From positions 1-64,000 of the forward strand of contig JAUHXC010000002.1 in the NCBI GenBank assembly GCA_030427205.1: 64,000 nt of DNA, in the 5' to 3' direction. The number at the start of each line of letters is the position of its first letter. Positions within the stretch are counted from its first letter, which is position 1. Source of the DNA: a bacterium (GTDB taxonomy: Bacteria; Myxococcota_A; Bradymonadia; UBA7976; UBA1532). The notes beneath the pieces are model-generated. The model saw nothing but the letters and a program-made list of their open reading frames with translations, had not been told where the DNA came from and did not search any database. Positions 1-9,436 of the stretch are shown here, one piece after another. Both the position numbers and the translations under genes were made by a program.

Positions 1-45
1 GCGGTCGCGCAGCGGGCGATGACGCCGGCGGCAGCGGAAATTTCG

Positions 46-328
46 AAGGCGATGCGGCGGGGAGGCGGGGTCGGGGGTCGGATCGCGGCGGATGGCTGCG
101 GGCGAAGGCGCTGGCCGCGGCGTAGATTGAGGAGGCGCTGCGGCGCGAGGCGGGGTCGGGGGTCGGATCGCGGCGGATGGCTGCGGGCGAAGGCGCTGTC
201 CGCGGCGTAGATTGAGGAGGCGCTGCGGCGGGAGGCGGGGTCGGGGGTCGGATCGCGGCGGATGGCTGCGGGCGACGCCGCCGGCGACAGCGCAGACTGC
301 GAAGGCGCTGCGGCTCGAGGCGGGGTCG
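46..328. repeat. Imperfect 85-bp tandem repeat (about 3.3 copies)
   Basis: Units begin near 46, 131 and 216. The landmark 'tagattga' ends at 130 and again at 215, giving an exact 85-bp period. Copies 1 and 2 differ at only a few positions; copy 3 diverges after about 274, and a partial fourth copy lies at 300-328. The array sits just downstream of the stop of the giant minus-strand protein. Short frames cross it, but they are simply the repeat translated and I see no gene in 1-346. Function is unknown; it is most likely a non-coding minisatellite. Confidence 0.65.
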
Positions 329-346
329 CGGGCCGGCCGCGGGCGC

Positions 347-3300
347 TCAGCGGCGGCGGCGCAGCCCGATCAACCCGACGAGGGCCAGCAGGCTCCACAA
401 GAGGCCCGCCGGCGAGCCGTCGGCGGCGTCGCAGGCGCAGCCGCTGCCGGTGAAGTCGTCGAGGCCCGGCGGCGCGGCGTCGGGGCCCATGTCGCCGACG
501 AACACCGGGTCGATGTCGCCGCTGATGCGGATGAGGTAGCGCTGGGTGGTGCGCGCGCCGTCGGGCACCCACTCGCCGTCGATCTTGTGGCCGTCGCTGG
601 CGAGCAGCTCGACCTCGACGTCGCCGACCTCGTCGGGCGGCACGTCCCAGGTCAACCGGAACTCACCGCGGCCCTCTTCGGCGAGCAGCATGCCCGGCGG
701 GCCCTGCACCAGCTCGAGCTGGATCAGGTCGGTCTCGCCGGGGTCGACCACCTCGATGTCGTAGGCGTAGGCCCGGCCGGCGGTGGCCAGCTCGGGCGGC
801 TCGGTGACGAAGGCCGGCGGGGCGTTGCCGATGGACACCGCGACCTTGGCCGAGAGCGGCGCGTCGTCGGGGCCGCCCCAGACGCGGGTGATGTAGCTGC
901 CGTCGTCGACGTAGCGGTGATGCACCGTGCGGCCGGTGGCCTGGCTGCCGTCGCCGAAGTCCCAGGTCCACAGGTCCTGCTCGATGGGCTCGGCGCCGTC
1001 GCAGCCCTGGTCGTCGACGCCGACCTCGAGGCTCTCGTCGCCCACGCCGAAGCGCACGCACTCGCCCTCGCGGCCCTGCACCTGCGCGTCGACGCCGCCC
1101 GGCCGGTTGTCCCACTGCTCGATGTCGACCGGGTGCTCGAACGGGGTGACCGTCTGCGACCAGGTGTCCATCACGTCGACGAGCATGTCATAGCTGCCAC
1201 CCATGGCATACACATGGCTGCCGATGCCTTCGCCGAGCCATTCGGTGTCGTGCTGGCCGTCGCCGTCGAAGTCGAAGGCATACAGCAGCTCGTCGGTGTC
1301 CGGGTCGCTGGCGTTGGCCCGCGCGAGCAGGTTGCCCTCGCCCTCGTCGAGCGTCGACAGGTTGTTCATGATCGTCGGCAGGTCGACGATGTCGGCGAAG
1401 AACGGCATCTCGGCGGTCAGCCCGCTGGGATCGGTCACCCGCACGGTGCCCTGGTAGGGCTCGCCGTCGGCGGGGAACGGGTAGCGGTGCTGGGCGGCGA
1501 GGTTGATCATCGGCTGCCACGGGTCGCCCTCGCTGAGCTCGACGTCGCCCCAGACCACTTCGCCGGTGAGCTGACCGCCCTCGGGGTCGATGGCGTCCAC
1601 CGCGACGGTGGTCTGGCCGCCGGGGCCGATCTCGACGTAGACGTCTTCGATGCGCGGCGGCAGCCGCACGATGTGATCGCCGTCCTCGCCGACGGTGACC
1701 TCGTCCTCGACGGTGACGCCCGACCAGGGATCGGTGACCGCGACCCGGGCGGTGTACTGGCCCGGCGGGTCGTAGATCCAGACGCCTTCGCTGTTGTCGG
1801 CGCCGTCGACCTCGAAGACGCCGTCGTTTTGGAAGTCGTAGCTGTACGCCAGGCCTTCGGGGCTGTCGGCGTCGTCGGCGACGATGTCGAAGAACCACGA
1901 GCCCGGCCGCAGCTCGCGGGCGGTGACCTCGCGGATGATCGTCGGGCTGTCGATGACCTGGGCCTCGACCTCGTGCTCCGCCTCGAGCCCTTCGTCGTCG
2001 GCGACCACCACCCGCAGCGCGTAGGGCGCGTCGACCCGGTAGGGGTAGCTGTGGCTGCCGCGGCCGCCGGGCAGGCGCAACAGCTCGCCGCCGGCATCGC
2101 CCCAGTCGACGAAGTAGGTCAGCGGCCCGTTCTCCGGGTCGACGGCCTCGATGACCAGCTCGGCGCGGCCCCGCGGGCCCATGTCGAGGCTGACGTTGCG
2201 GATGATCGGCGGCTGGTTGTCGGCCGGGGCCTGGAAGGCGATCTGCGCCTCGCCCTCGGCGGTGCCGCCGCGGCCGTCGTCGACGGTGACCTCGACGGTG
2301 TAGCCCCGGTAGACGTCGGCCGGGAAGCGATGGGCCGCCAGCCCGCTGCGGTTGACGGTGTCGGGGGCGCCGTCGTTCCAGGCGAAGGTATAGGTCAGGT
2401 CGTCGCCGTCGGGGTCGACCGCGCCGACGACCGCCAGCACCTCGAAGCCCTCCTGGCGCACCAGCCGCAGCTCTTCGATGACCGGCGGGCGGTTCTGGTC
2501 AGGCGCGACGAACTCGACGACGAGCTCTTCGCTGGCCTGGCCGCCGCGGCCGTCGTCGGCGGTGACGGTGACGGTGTAGCCGCGGAACTGGCCCGCGGGG
2601 AAGGCGTGCGGCGCGATGCCGCCGGCGTTGACCGTGTCGGGGCTCTCGTCGCCCCAGGCGAAGGTGTAGGTCAGCGCGTCGCCGTCGGGGTCGACGGCGC
2701 TGGCGGCCAGGGTCACGTCGAAGCCGTCGCGCGAGAGCTCGCGCACCAGTTCGAAGACCGGCGGGCGGTTCTGGTCGGGCGCGACGAACTCGACGGGCAC
2801 CTCGGCGCTGGCCTCGCCGCCGCGGCCGTCGCGGGCGGTGACGGTGACGGTGTAGGCGGCGTACTCGCCCTCGGGGAAGAGGTGGGTGGCGAGCCCGGCG
2901 CGGTTCTCGGTGGCCGGCGACTCGTCGCCCCAGTCGAAGGTGTAGGTGATCGGGTCGCCGTCGGCGTCCACCGCGCTGGCGGTCAGCGTGGCTTCGAAGC
3001 CGTCGAGCGCGAGCACCCGGGCCACCTCGATGACCGGCGGGCGGTTCTGGTCGGGCGGCGGGAAGTCGATGACCACCTCGGTGGCCACGCTGCCGCCGTT
3101 GCCGTCCTCGGCGGTGATGGTGACGGTGTAGGCCCGGTAGTCGCCCTCGGGGTAGCTGTGCTCGGCGAGCCCGGCCCGGTTGGTGGTCGTCGGGCTGCCG
3201 TCGCCCCAGTCGAAGGTGTAGCGCACGTCGTCGCCGTTGGGGTCGACGGCGGTGGCGGTGACCACGACGCCGAAGCCGTCGCGGGAGAGTACGCGGGCGA

Positions 3301-6300
3301 CCTCGAAGAAGGGCGGCACGTTCTCGGCGGGCGGCGGGAAGTCGACGGTGACCTCGGCGCTGTCGGCGCCGCCCTGGCCGTCGTCGGCGGTGATGGTGAC
3401 GGTGTACGGCCGGAAGACGTTGGCCGGGAAGTCGTGGGCTGCCACGCCGCCGGCGTTCCGGGTCGGCTCGCTCTCGTCGCCCCACTCGAAGGTGTAGACG
3501 ATGTCGTCGCCGTCGGGGTCGACGGCGGTCGCGGTGAGCACGGCTTCGAAGCCGTCGATGCCGAGCACCCGGGCCACCTCGATGACCGGCGGGCGGTTGG
3601 CGGCGGGCGGCGGGAAGTCGACCTCGAGCTGCGCCTCGGCGCTGCCGCCGCGGCCGTCGTCGGCGGTGACGGTGACGGTGTAGGTCTCGAACGCGCCGCG
3701 GGGGAAGCTGTGCACCGCGAGGCCGCCGACGCTGATGCCCGGCTCGTCGCCGTCGCCCCACTCGAAGGTGTAGACCAGCGGGTCGCCGTCGGGGTCGACG
3801 GCGGTGGCCGAGATGACGACCTCGAAGCCGTCGCGGCCGATCTCGCGCAGGCCCTCGATGACCGGCGCCCGGTTGGCGGCGGGGGCGGGGAAGTCGACCT
3901 GGATCTGCGCGCTGTCGCGCCCGCCGCGGCCGTCGTCGACGGTCACGGTGATGGCGTAGGCCCGAAACTGCCCGGCGGGGTAGTCATGGGCCGCGAGGCC
4001 GCCGGCGTTGCGCGTCGGCTCGCTGTTGTCGCCCCAGTCGAAGGTGTAGGTCAGCGGGTCGCCGTCGGGGTCGACGGCGGTGGCCGAGGCGACGAGTTCG
4101 AAGCCGTCGCGCCCGATCTCGCGGGCCACCTCGATGGTCGGCGGGCGGTTGGCGGCGGGCGCGGGGAAGTCGACCCGCACCTCGGCCTGCGCGACGCCGC
4201 CGCGGCCGTCGTCGGCGGTCACGGTGATGTCGTAGGCCCGGAAGACCCCGGCGGGGTAGGTGTGCACGCCGACGCCGCCGGCGTTCTGCATCGGATCCTC
4301 GCCGTCGTTCCACTCGAAGGTGTAGGTCAGCGGGTCGCCGTCGGGGTCGGTCGCGCTGGCCGAGATGACGACCTCGAAGCCGTCGCGGCCGATCTCGCGG
4401 GCGAAGTCGATGGTCGGCGGGCGGTTGGCGGCGGGCTCGGGGAAGTCGACCTCGAGCGTGCGCTCGGCGGTGCCGCCCCGGCCGTCGTCGACGGTGACGG
4501 TGACGTCATAGGCCCGGAACGCGCCGGCGGGGAAGTCGTGCACGCCGACACCGCCGGGAGAGGCGGCCGGATCGCTGCCGTCGCCCCAGTCGATGACGTA
4601 GGTCAGCGGGTCGCCGTCGGGGTCGACGGCGCTGGCGGCGATGGCCACCCGGAAGCCGTCGCGGCTGATCTCGTCGAGGCGGGCGATGATCGGCGCCTCG
4701 TTGGCCGCGGGGGCGGGGAAGTCGATGTTCAGGTCGCGCCGGGCCTCGCCGCCGCGGCCGTCGGTGACGATGACGGTCGCCTGCCACGCGCGGAACTGGC
4801 CGGCGGGGTAGGTGTGGGTCGCCACGCCGCCGACGTTGATCGTGTCGTCGCTCTCGTCGCCCCACACGAAGGTGTAGGTCAGCGGGTCGCCGTCGGGATC
4901 GGCGGCGCTGGCGGTCACGGCGACCTCGAAGCCGTCGCGGCCGATCTGCACGAACTGGTCGATGACCGGCGGGCGGTTCTCGGCGGGGGCTTCGAATTCG
5001 ACCCGCAGGGTGTCCTGCACGGCGCCACCGCGGCCGTCGTCGGCGGTGACGGTGACGTCGTAGGCCCGGAACTGGCCGGCGGGGAAGGTATGCACCGCGA
5101 CGCCGCCGGCGTTGCGGGTATCGGGCGCGCCGTCGGCCCACTCGAAGGTGTACGAGACCGGGTCGCCGTCGGGGTCGAGGGCGCTGGCGGCGACGGTGAC
5201 CGAGAAGCCGTCGCGGCTGATCTCGACGAACTGGTCGATGACCGGCGGGCGGTTCTCGGCCGGCGCTTCGAAGACAATGGCGATGTCGTCGCTGGCCTGA
5301 CCGCCGCGGCCGTCGCTGACGGTGACGGTGACGTCGTAGGCCCGGAACTGACCGTCGGGGAAGCGGTGGGCGGCGATGCCGCCGCGGTTGACGGTGGGCG
5401 CCTGCCCGTCGCCCCAGTCGAAGGTGTAGGTCAGCGGGTCGTTGTCCGGGTCGACCGCGGCGGCGGCCACGGTGACGTCGAAGCCGTTGCGGCTGACGAT
5501 CTCGAGGCTGTCGAGCACCGGCGGGCGGTTGTCGGGCGGGGCCTCGAACTCGACCTGCACCACCCGCTGCACCCGGCCGCCGCGGCCGTCGTCGGCGGTG
5601 ATGGTCACGTCGTAGGTGCCGAACTGCCCCGCGGGGAAGTCGTGCTCGGCCACGCCGCCCTGGTTCTGGGTCGCCGGCGTGCCGTCGCCCCAGTCGAAGG
5701 TGTAGGTGATCGCGTCGCCGTCGGGGTCGGCGGCGCTGGCGGCGATGACCGCGTTGAAGCCGTCCTGGTCGAGCACCCGGGCGAACTCGAAGCGCGGCGC
5801 CTGGTTCTCCGGCGGCTCGGGGAAGTCCACCTCGAGCTGGCGCTGGCTGGTGCCGCCCTGGCCGTCGTCGGCGGTGATGGTGACGGTGTAGGTGCGGTAG
5901 ACGCCGTCGGGGTAGCTGTGCTGGCTGATGCCGCCCTGGGTCACCGTCGGCGGGCTGCCGTCGCCCCAGTCGACGGTGTAGGTGATCTGGTCGCCGTCGG
6001 GGTCGACCGCGCTGCCGCTGACGACCACGTCGAAGTCGTTCTGGCCGACGACGCTGGCCTGCTCGAAGACCGGCGCCCGGTTGTCGAGCCCGACGACCTG
6101 GTCGAACATGGCCGGGTCGCCGCCCGATCCGCGCACCATGCCCGCGATGCGCACCTCGTCGGTGCCCGGCGGCACCTGGAACTCGACCCAGTCGGCGCCG
6201 CCGCCGGCGACCTCGTAGCGGCCGTCGCCGCCGACGTCGAAGAAGTAGCGCAAGGTCGGGTCGGCGAAGGGCGAGCGCAGGTCGCGGTGGGCGCTGACGG

Positions 6301-9262
6301 TGTCGTCGCCGTCGCTGAGCCGCACCGTCGCCCGGTGGTTGGTATTGGCGGCGATGACCTGCGGGCCGACGGTGCCCCGGTTGCCGGCCACCGGGCCGGC
6401 GAAGGCGCCGTCGCCGGTGATGTCGGCGGTGGCGCTGACCGGCTCGCCGTACGGGTCGTGCCCCTGGTACTCGAGCCAGGCGTCGTAGCGGGTATCGGGC
6501 ACCGCGCTGACCGAGGCCCGGTAGCGGCCGTTGCCCAGGTTCACCACCGAGACGCCGCCCTGGATGGTCGGCGCGCGGCCGGTGTAGCTGACCGCGAAGA
6601 AGTCGATGATCGGCGGCACGTTGGCCACGGCGATCTCGATGTCGCTCTCGGCCGAGAGGTCGCCATAGTCGGTGACCGTCGCCCGGATGACGTCGACCCG
6701 GGCGCCGTCGGGGTCGGGGGTGTAGATCGGGTTGGGGCCCCAGTCGCCGTTGCCGCCGGGATAGCCCGGGGTCGGCTGCAGCGTGCCGTCGCCTTCGATG
6801 AGGCGGTAGCTGTAGGTCATGCCCAGCACGCCCTCGGGGTCACGGGTGCCGCTCAGGTCGAGCTCGATGTCGTCGCCGGGCGCGCCGCTGTAGGGGCCGC
6901 CGGCGTCGATGACCGGGGCCTCGATGTTCTCGACGACGAGCACCGACGCGGCGCCGAAGGCGCACTCCGAGCAGTCGGCGCGGGTCACCCCGTCGTAGCA
7001 CTCGCCGTTCCACTGGCCGTCGTCGCAGGCGCGGATGGGCACCGCGATGCGGTCGCCGGCGGCCTGCCCGGCCCGGGGGATGAAGGTGACCGGCCCCAGC
7101 GCGCCGTCTTCGCCGGCGTCGTCGAAGTCGCCGTCGAGGTTGAGGTCGAAGTGCAGCGAGGTGATGCGATCGGGCACGCCCCGCGGGCGGTTGCCGTCGC
7201 CGGGGAAGACCGCGTGTTCGCTGTCGACGTCGTAGGTGGCCCGGCCGTCGAGCAGGATCGGCGTGCCCAGGTAGCCGCCGTAGACCGCGTCACCGCCGTC
7301 GGGGTGGCCCACGATGACCGGCAGGTGGTTCTTGAGCGACAGCTCGATCTGCACGTTGGCGTCGTCGTTGACCACCCGGCCCTGGTCGTCTTCGACCTGC
7401 AGGATGACGTTGCGGGTGATGGTCTCGCCCCAGTCGAGCTCGTCGTCGTACTGGAAGACGAAGGCCTCGTCGCGGTCGTCGGTCTCGAACTCCCAGACGA
7501 TCTCGTCGCCGGTCACCTGCCCGTCGCCGTTGCGGTCGTCGCCGGGCGCGTCGAAGACGTTCCAGCGGTAGGCGACGATGTGCACCGACGGGTCGAGCAC
7601 GTGGCTCCACGAGTGGTCGAAGGTGATGTCGATGCCCGGCCCGCTGGCCTGGGGCGTCGCGCGGGCGTAGGCCTGGGTCTCGAGCCAGGTCTGGATGATC
7701 TGCACCGACAGCGCGGTGCGGGTGTTCTGGTCGACGCTGCCCTGCCACGCCCAGTTGCCGGCCCAGTTCCACGACCCGTCGCCCTGCTGCTGCGGGATGA
7801 GGAACTCGTTGAACATCGCCGACCAGTCGCGGCCGTTGGGCAGGTAGGTGATCTCGGGCACGAACGAGCGCAGGCCCTTGGTCATCGCGTAGATGTAATA
7901 CAGCCCCCAGTAGCCCGCGCCGGGCACCATGTTCTGCAGCTCGGCGACGTGGCGACCGTGGTTGCCGCCCGGGTTGTACTGCTCGTCGTCGACCCAGCCG
8001 TAGCCCACCAGGCCGTTGCCCGAGAGCTTGTAGCCGCCGTGATGATAGGTGCAGTTGCCGTTGCCGCAGTGGCGATCGAGCCAGGTGCGCTGCCCGTCTT
8101 TGGCCCATTGATAGGTCTCGACGCCCATCTTGCGCTCGAGCAGCCGCAGCGCCTCGGGCGACCAGCCGTTGGTCGAGGCGTCGCTGTGGGTGCCCGCGCC
8201 GTTCTGGCAGTGATAGTACCAGCCCTTGTCCGACGACATGCACTGGATGAGCCCGTCGGCCAGATCCTGGCCGATGTCGCGCAGCGTGCGTCCGTGGATG
8301 TTGTTGGGGCCCGCCTGGGCGACGTAGGTCGGGTCGCCGAAGCTGGCGAGCGGCTCGACCCACGACGAGGTGGAGTAGCCATAGCGGCCGAGGCCGCCGA
8401 GCACGCCGTTCTGATACTGGATCGACTGGCCGTTGATCCCGCGGTTGTTCACGTCGTCGAACCACATGCCGCCGGTCATGTTGTAGGTCGACAGCAGCGC
8501 GTTGAGGCCGCACAGCGTCACGTGGCGATAGTAGACGTCCTCGTCGCGTCCTTCGCCGTGGCCGTGGCTGCGTCGCAGGAATGCGTTGAGCGCGTGCCCG
8601 TGGCCATACATGTTCTGGTTGTTGGCGAAGGTGCACGTGTGCACGTTGTGCCCGTGCCCGTCGTCGCCCCGGTGGTTGAAGCGCAGGAACAGGTACCACA
8701 GCCCCCGGTCGACGGCCCGGTTGGCGTGCACCGTCTTCGTCAGGCCCAGGCTGTCGTCGCCCACGCAGCCGTTGTCGTTCTCGACCGTCGGGTTGTTGGG
8801 GTAGTTCGGGCACAGCCGATCGACGGTGACCTTCACCGGCATCGTCGCCGAGGCGGTCTCGTTGCCGCAGGTGACCTCCACCTTGGGGTAGTAGAGCCGG
8901 TCACCCTGTGCTGCGGGCAGCTGCACGTCGAGGCCGAGCGGCGCGAAGTAGCCGGCATAGGCCGCCGCGCTGGCGTTGCGCATCTGCTCGTGGGCGTCGT
9001 CGTAGTCCTGATCGCCGTTGATGTCCCAGCGATACTGGTAGTTGCCCCCGCAGTTGCCGCCCTCGGCGATGGCCTGCAGCATCGTCGTCTGGCCGTTGAG
9101 GGCCGGGTGGGGGATCTCGGGGCGGCCCTGGACCCAGTCGACGACGCTCACCCGCAGCTGCGCGGCGGCGACGGCGGGGACGAGCAGCAGGGCGGCGAGC
9201 GACGCGAGCAGCAGCGGCACGGAGATCGGGCCACGACGCGACGGGGCGCGGTGATGATGCAT
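347..9262 (-). CDS. Giant exported PKD-repeat protein with MYXO-CTERM tail
   Basis: A 2971-aa surface protein. The ATG at 9262 is chosen because GGAGG lies 8 bases upstream and it opens a signal peptide (HHHRAPSRRG, then a hydrophobic run ending AVAAA, cleavage near residue 34); a further 22 in-frame codons upstream look untranslated. Residues about 190-545 are rich in Trp, Gly, His and Cys and include QQQGDGSWNW-like patterns, which resemble alpha/alpha-toroid (prenyltransferase/squalene-cyclase-like) repeats; this is a fold guess only. Residues about 1058-2349 are 14 tandem PKD-like domains of about 92 aa (DPDGDPLTYTFDWGDGS, then YTVTVTADDGRGG). Four diverged copies and one classical PKD domain (WTWDFGDGS) follow. 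The C-terminus has GCAC, a hydrophobic stretch and RRRR, which matches the MYXO-CTERM sorting tail. Likely an anchored surface adhesin or carbohydrate/protein-binding protein. It is monocistronic with its own promoter. Confidence 0.85.
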   Translation of the reverse strand: MHHHRAPSRRGPISVPLLLASLAALLLVPAVAAAQLRVSVVDWVQGRPEIPHPALNGQTTMLQAIAEGGNCGGNYQYRWDINGDQDYDDAHEQMRNASAAAYAGYFAPLGLDVQLPAAQGDRLYYPKVEVTCGNETASATMPVKVTVDRLCPNYPNNPTVENDNGCVGDDSLGLTKTVHANRAVDRGLWYLFLRFNHRGDDGHGHNVHTCTFANNQNMYGHGHALNAFLRRSHGHGEGRDEDVYYRHVTLCGLNALLSTYNMTGGMWFDDVNNRGINGQSIQYQNGVLGGLGRYGYSTSSWVEPLASFGDPTYVAQAGPNNIHGRTLRDIGQDLADGLIQCMSSDKGWYYHCQNGAGTHSDASTNGWSPEALRLLERKMGVETYQWAKDGQRTWLDRHCGNGNCTYHHGGYKLSGNGLVGYGWVDDEQYNPGGNHGRHVAELQNMVPGAGYWGLYYIYAMTKGLRSFVPEITYLPNGRDWSAMFNEFLIPQQQGDGSWNWAGNWAWQGSVDQNTRTALSVQIIQTWLETQAYARATPQASGPGIDITFDHSWSHVLDPSVHIVAYRWNVFDAPGDDRNGDGQVTGDEIVWEFETDDRDEAFVFQYDDELDWGETITRNVILQVEDDQGRVVNDDANVQIELSLKNHLPVIVGHPDGGDAVYGGYLGTPILLDGRATYDVDSEHAVFPGDGNRPRGVPDRITSLHFDLNLDGDFDDAGEDGALGPVTFIPRAGQAAGDRIAVPIRACDDGQWNGECYDGVTRADCSECAFGAASVLVVENIEAPVIDAGGPYSGAPGDDIELDLSGTRDPEGVLGMTYSYRLIEGDGTLQPTPGYPGGNGDWGPNPIYTPDPDGARVDVIRATVTDYGDLSAESDIEIAVANVPPIIDFFAVSYTGRAPTIQGGVSVVNLGNGRYRASVSAVPDTRYDAWLEYQGHDPYGEPVSATADITGDGAFAGPVAGNRGTVGPQVIAANTNHRATVRLSDGDDTVSAHRDLRSPFADPTLRYFFDVGGDGRYEVAGGGADWVEFQVPPGTDEVRIAGMVRGSGGDPAMFDQVVGLDNRAPVFEQASVVGQNDFDVVVSGSAVDPDGDQITYTVDWGDGSPPTVTQGGISQHSYPDGVYRTYTVTITADDGQGGTSQRQLEVDFPEPPENQAPRFEFARVLDQDGFNAVIAASAADPDGDAITYTFDWGDGTPATQNQGGVAEHDFPAGQFGTYDVTITADDGRGGRVQRVVQVEFEAPPDNRPPVLDSLEIVSRNGFDVTVAAAAVDPDNDPLTYTFDWGDGQAPTVNRGGIAAHRFPDGQFRAYDVTVTVSDGRGGQASDDIAIVFEAPAENRPPVIDQFVEISRDGFSVTVAASALDPDGDPVSYTFEWADGAPDTRNAGGVAVHTFPAGQFRAYDVTVTADDGRGGAVQDTLRVEFEAPAENRPPVIDQFVQIGRDGFEVAVTASAADPDGDPLTYTFVWGDESDDTINVGGVATHTYPAGQFRAWQATVIVTDGRGGEARRDLNIDFPAPAANEAPIIARLDEISRDGFRVAIAASAVDPDGDPLTYVIDWGDGSDPAASPGGVGVHDFPAGAFRAYDVTVTVDDGRGGTAERTLEVDFPEPAANRPPTIDFAREIGRDGFEVVISASATDPDGDPLTYTFEWNDGEDPMQNAGGVGVHTYPAGVFRAYDITVTADDGRGGVAQAEVRVDFPAPAANRPPTIEVAREIGRDGFELVASATAVDPDGDPLTYTFDWGDNSEPTRNAGGLAAHDYPAGQFRAYAITVTVDDGRGGRDSAQIQVDFPAPAANRAPVIEGLREIGRDGFEVVISATAVDPDGDPLVYTFEWGDGDEPGISVGGLAVHSFPRGAFETYTVTVTADDGRGGSAEAQLEVDFPPPAANRPPVIEVARVLGIDGFEAVLTATAVDPDGDDIVYTFEWGDESEPTRNAGGVAAHDFPANVFRPYTVTITADDGQGGADSAEVTVDFPPPAENVPPFFEVARVLSRDGFGVVVTATAVDPNGDDVRYTFDWGDGSPTTTNRAGLAEHSYPEGDYRAYTVTITAEDGNGGSVATEVVIDFPPPDQNRPPVIEVARVLALDGFEATLTASAVDADGDPITYTFDWGDESPATENRAGLATHLFPEGEYAAYTVTVTARDGRGGEASAEVPVEFVAPDQNRPPVFELVRELSRDGFDVTLAASAVDPDGDALTYTFAWGDESPDTVNAGGIAPHAFPAGQFRGYTVTVTADDGRGGQASEELVVEFVAPDQNRPPVIEELRLVRQEGFEVLAVVGAVDPDGDDLTYTFAWNDGAPDTVNRSGLAAHRFPADVYRGYTVEVTVDDGRGGTAEGEAQIAFQAPADNQPPIIRNVSLDMGPRGRAELVIEAVDPENGPLTYFVDWGDAGGELLRLPGGRGSHSYPYRVDAPYALRVVVADDEGLEAEHEVEAQVIDSPTIIREVTARELRPGSWFFDIVADDADSPEGLAYSYDFQNDGVFEVDGADNSEGVWIYDPPGQYTARVAVTDPWSGVTVEDEVTVGEDGDHIVRLPPRIEDVYVEIGPGGQTTVAVDAIDPEGGQLTGEVVWGDVELSEGDPWQPMINLAAQHRYPFPADGEPYQGTVRVTDPSGLTAEMPFFADIVDLPTIMNNLSTLDEGEGNLLARANASDPDTDELLYAFDFDGDGQHDTEWLGEGIGSHVYAMGGSYDMLVDVMDTWSQTVTPFEHPVDIEQWDNRPGGVDAQVQGREGECVRFGVGDESLEVGVDDQGCDGAEPIEQDLWTWDFGDGSQATGRTVHHRYVDDGSYITRVWGGPDDAPLSAKVAVSIGNAPPAFVTEPPELATAGRAYAYDIEVVDPGETDLIQLELVQGPPGMLLAEEGRGEFRLTWDVPPDEVGDVEVELLASDGHKIDGEWVPDGARTTQRYLIRISGDIDPVFVGDMGPDAAPPGLDDFTGSGCACDAADGSPAGLLWSLLALVGLIGLRRRR
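2216..6087 (-). repeat. 14 x 276-bp tandem array encoding PKD-like domains
   Basis: Inside the giant surface protein. Each unit is about 276 bp (92 codons), begins with N-R-P-P-V-I-type codons and ends in DFPAPAA- or EFEAPAE-type linkers. The array spans 14.0 units with no insertions, so domain number could change by recombination without shifting the frame. Units 4-9 are the most alike (RDGFEV and GQFRAYDVTVT recur), which suggests recent duplication there. Diverged copies continue downstream to about 1100. Confidence 0.8.
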
Positions 9263-9299
9263 GAGGATGCCCTCCGGGGGGTTCGGCGAACGCGGGCAA

Positions 9300-9328
9300 A
9301 GTATTGTAAAAATGCCCATTGACTGCAA
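9300..9328 (-). promoter_or_regulatory. Candidate sigma-70-type promoter for the giant PKD protein
   Basis: On the minus strand TTGCAG (9323-9328) and AATACT (9300-9305) are separated by 17 bases, in an AT-richer patch of an otherwise GC-rich gap, 38 bases before the ATG at 9262. An alternative -10, TACAAT (9303-9308), matches better but gives a spacing of 14. Prediction by pattern only. Confidence 0.35.
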
Positions 9329-9436
9329 CGTGTATCACACGCGTCAGTTTCGGCCCTGGCCGTTCGCTGGCCGGGTAAGTCGAGATACAACAAGAATATT
9401 CGAGCCGGAATCGTCGCCGGACGGCGCGCGTCGGCG

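Noticed and set aside
2216..6087. CRISPR-like array
   Set aside because: Units are 276 bp, coding, in frame and without unique spacers; they are PKD domains.
212..9322. A 3036-aa open frame on the plus strand opposite the PKD protein
   Set aside because: It mirrors the PKD repeats in antisense, is dominated by V, G, D, A and R repeats, has no start signal or domain, and exists because GC-rich third positions remove stops. The minus strand shows signal peptide, PKD motifs and sorting tail.
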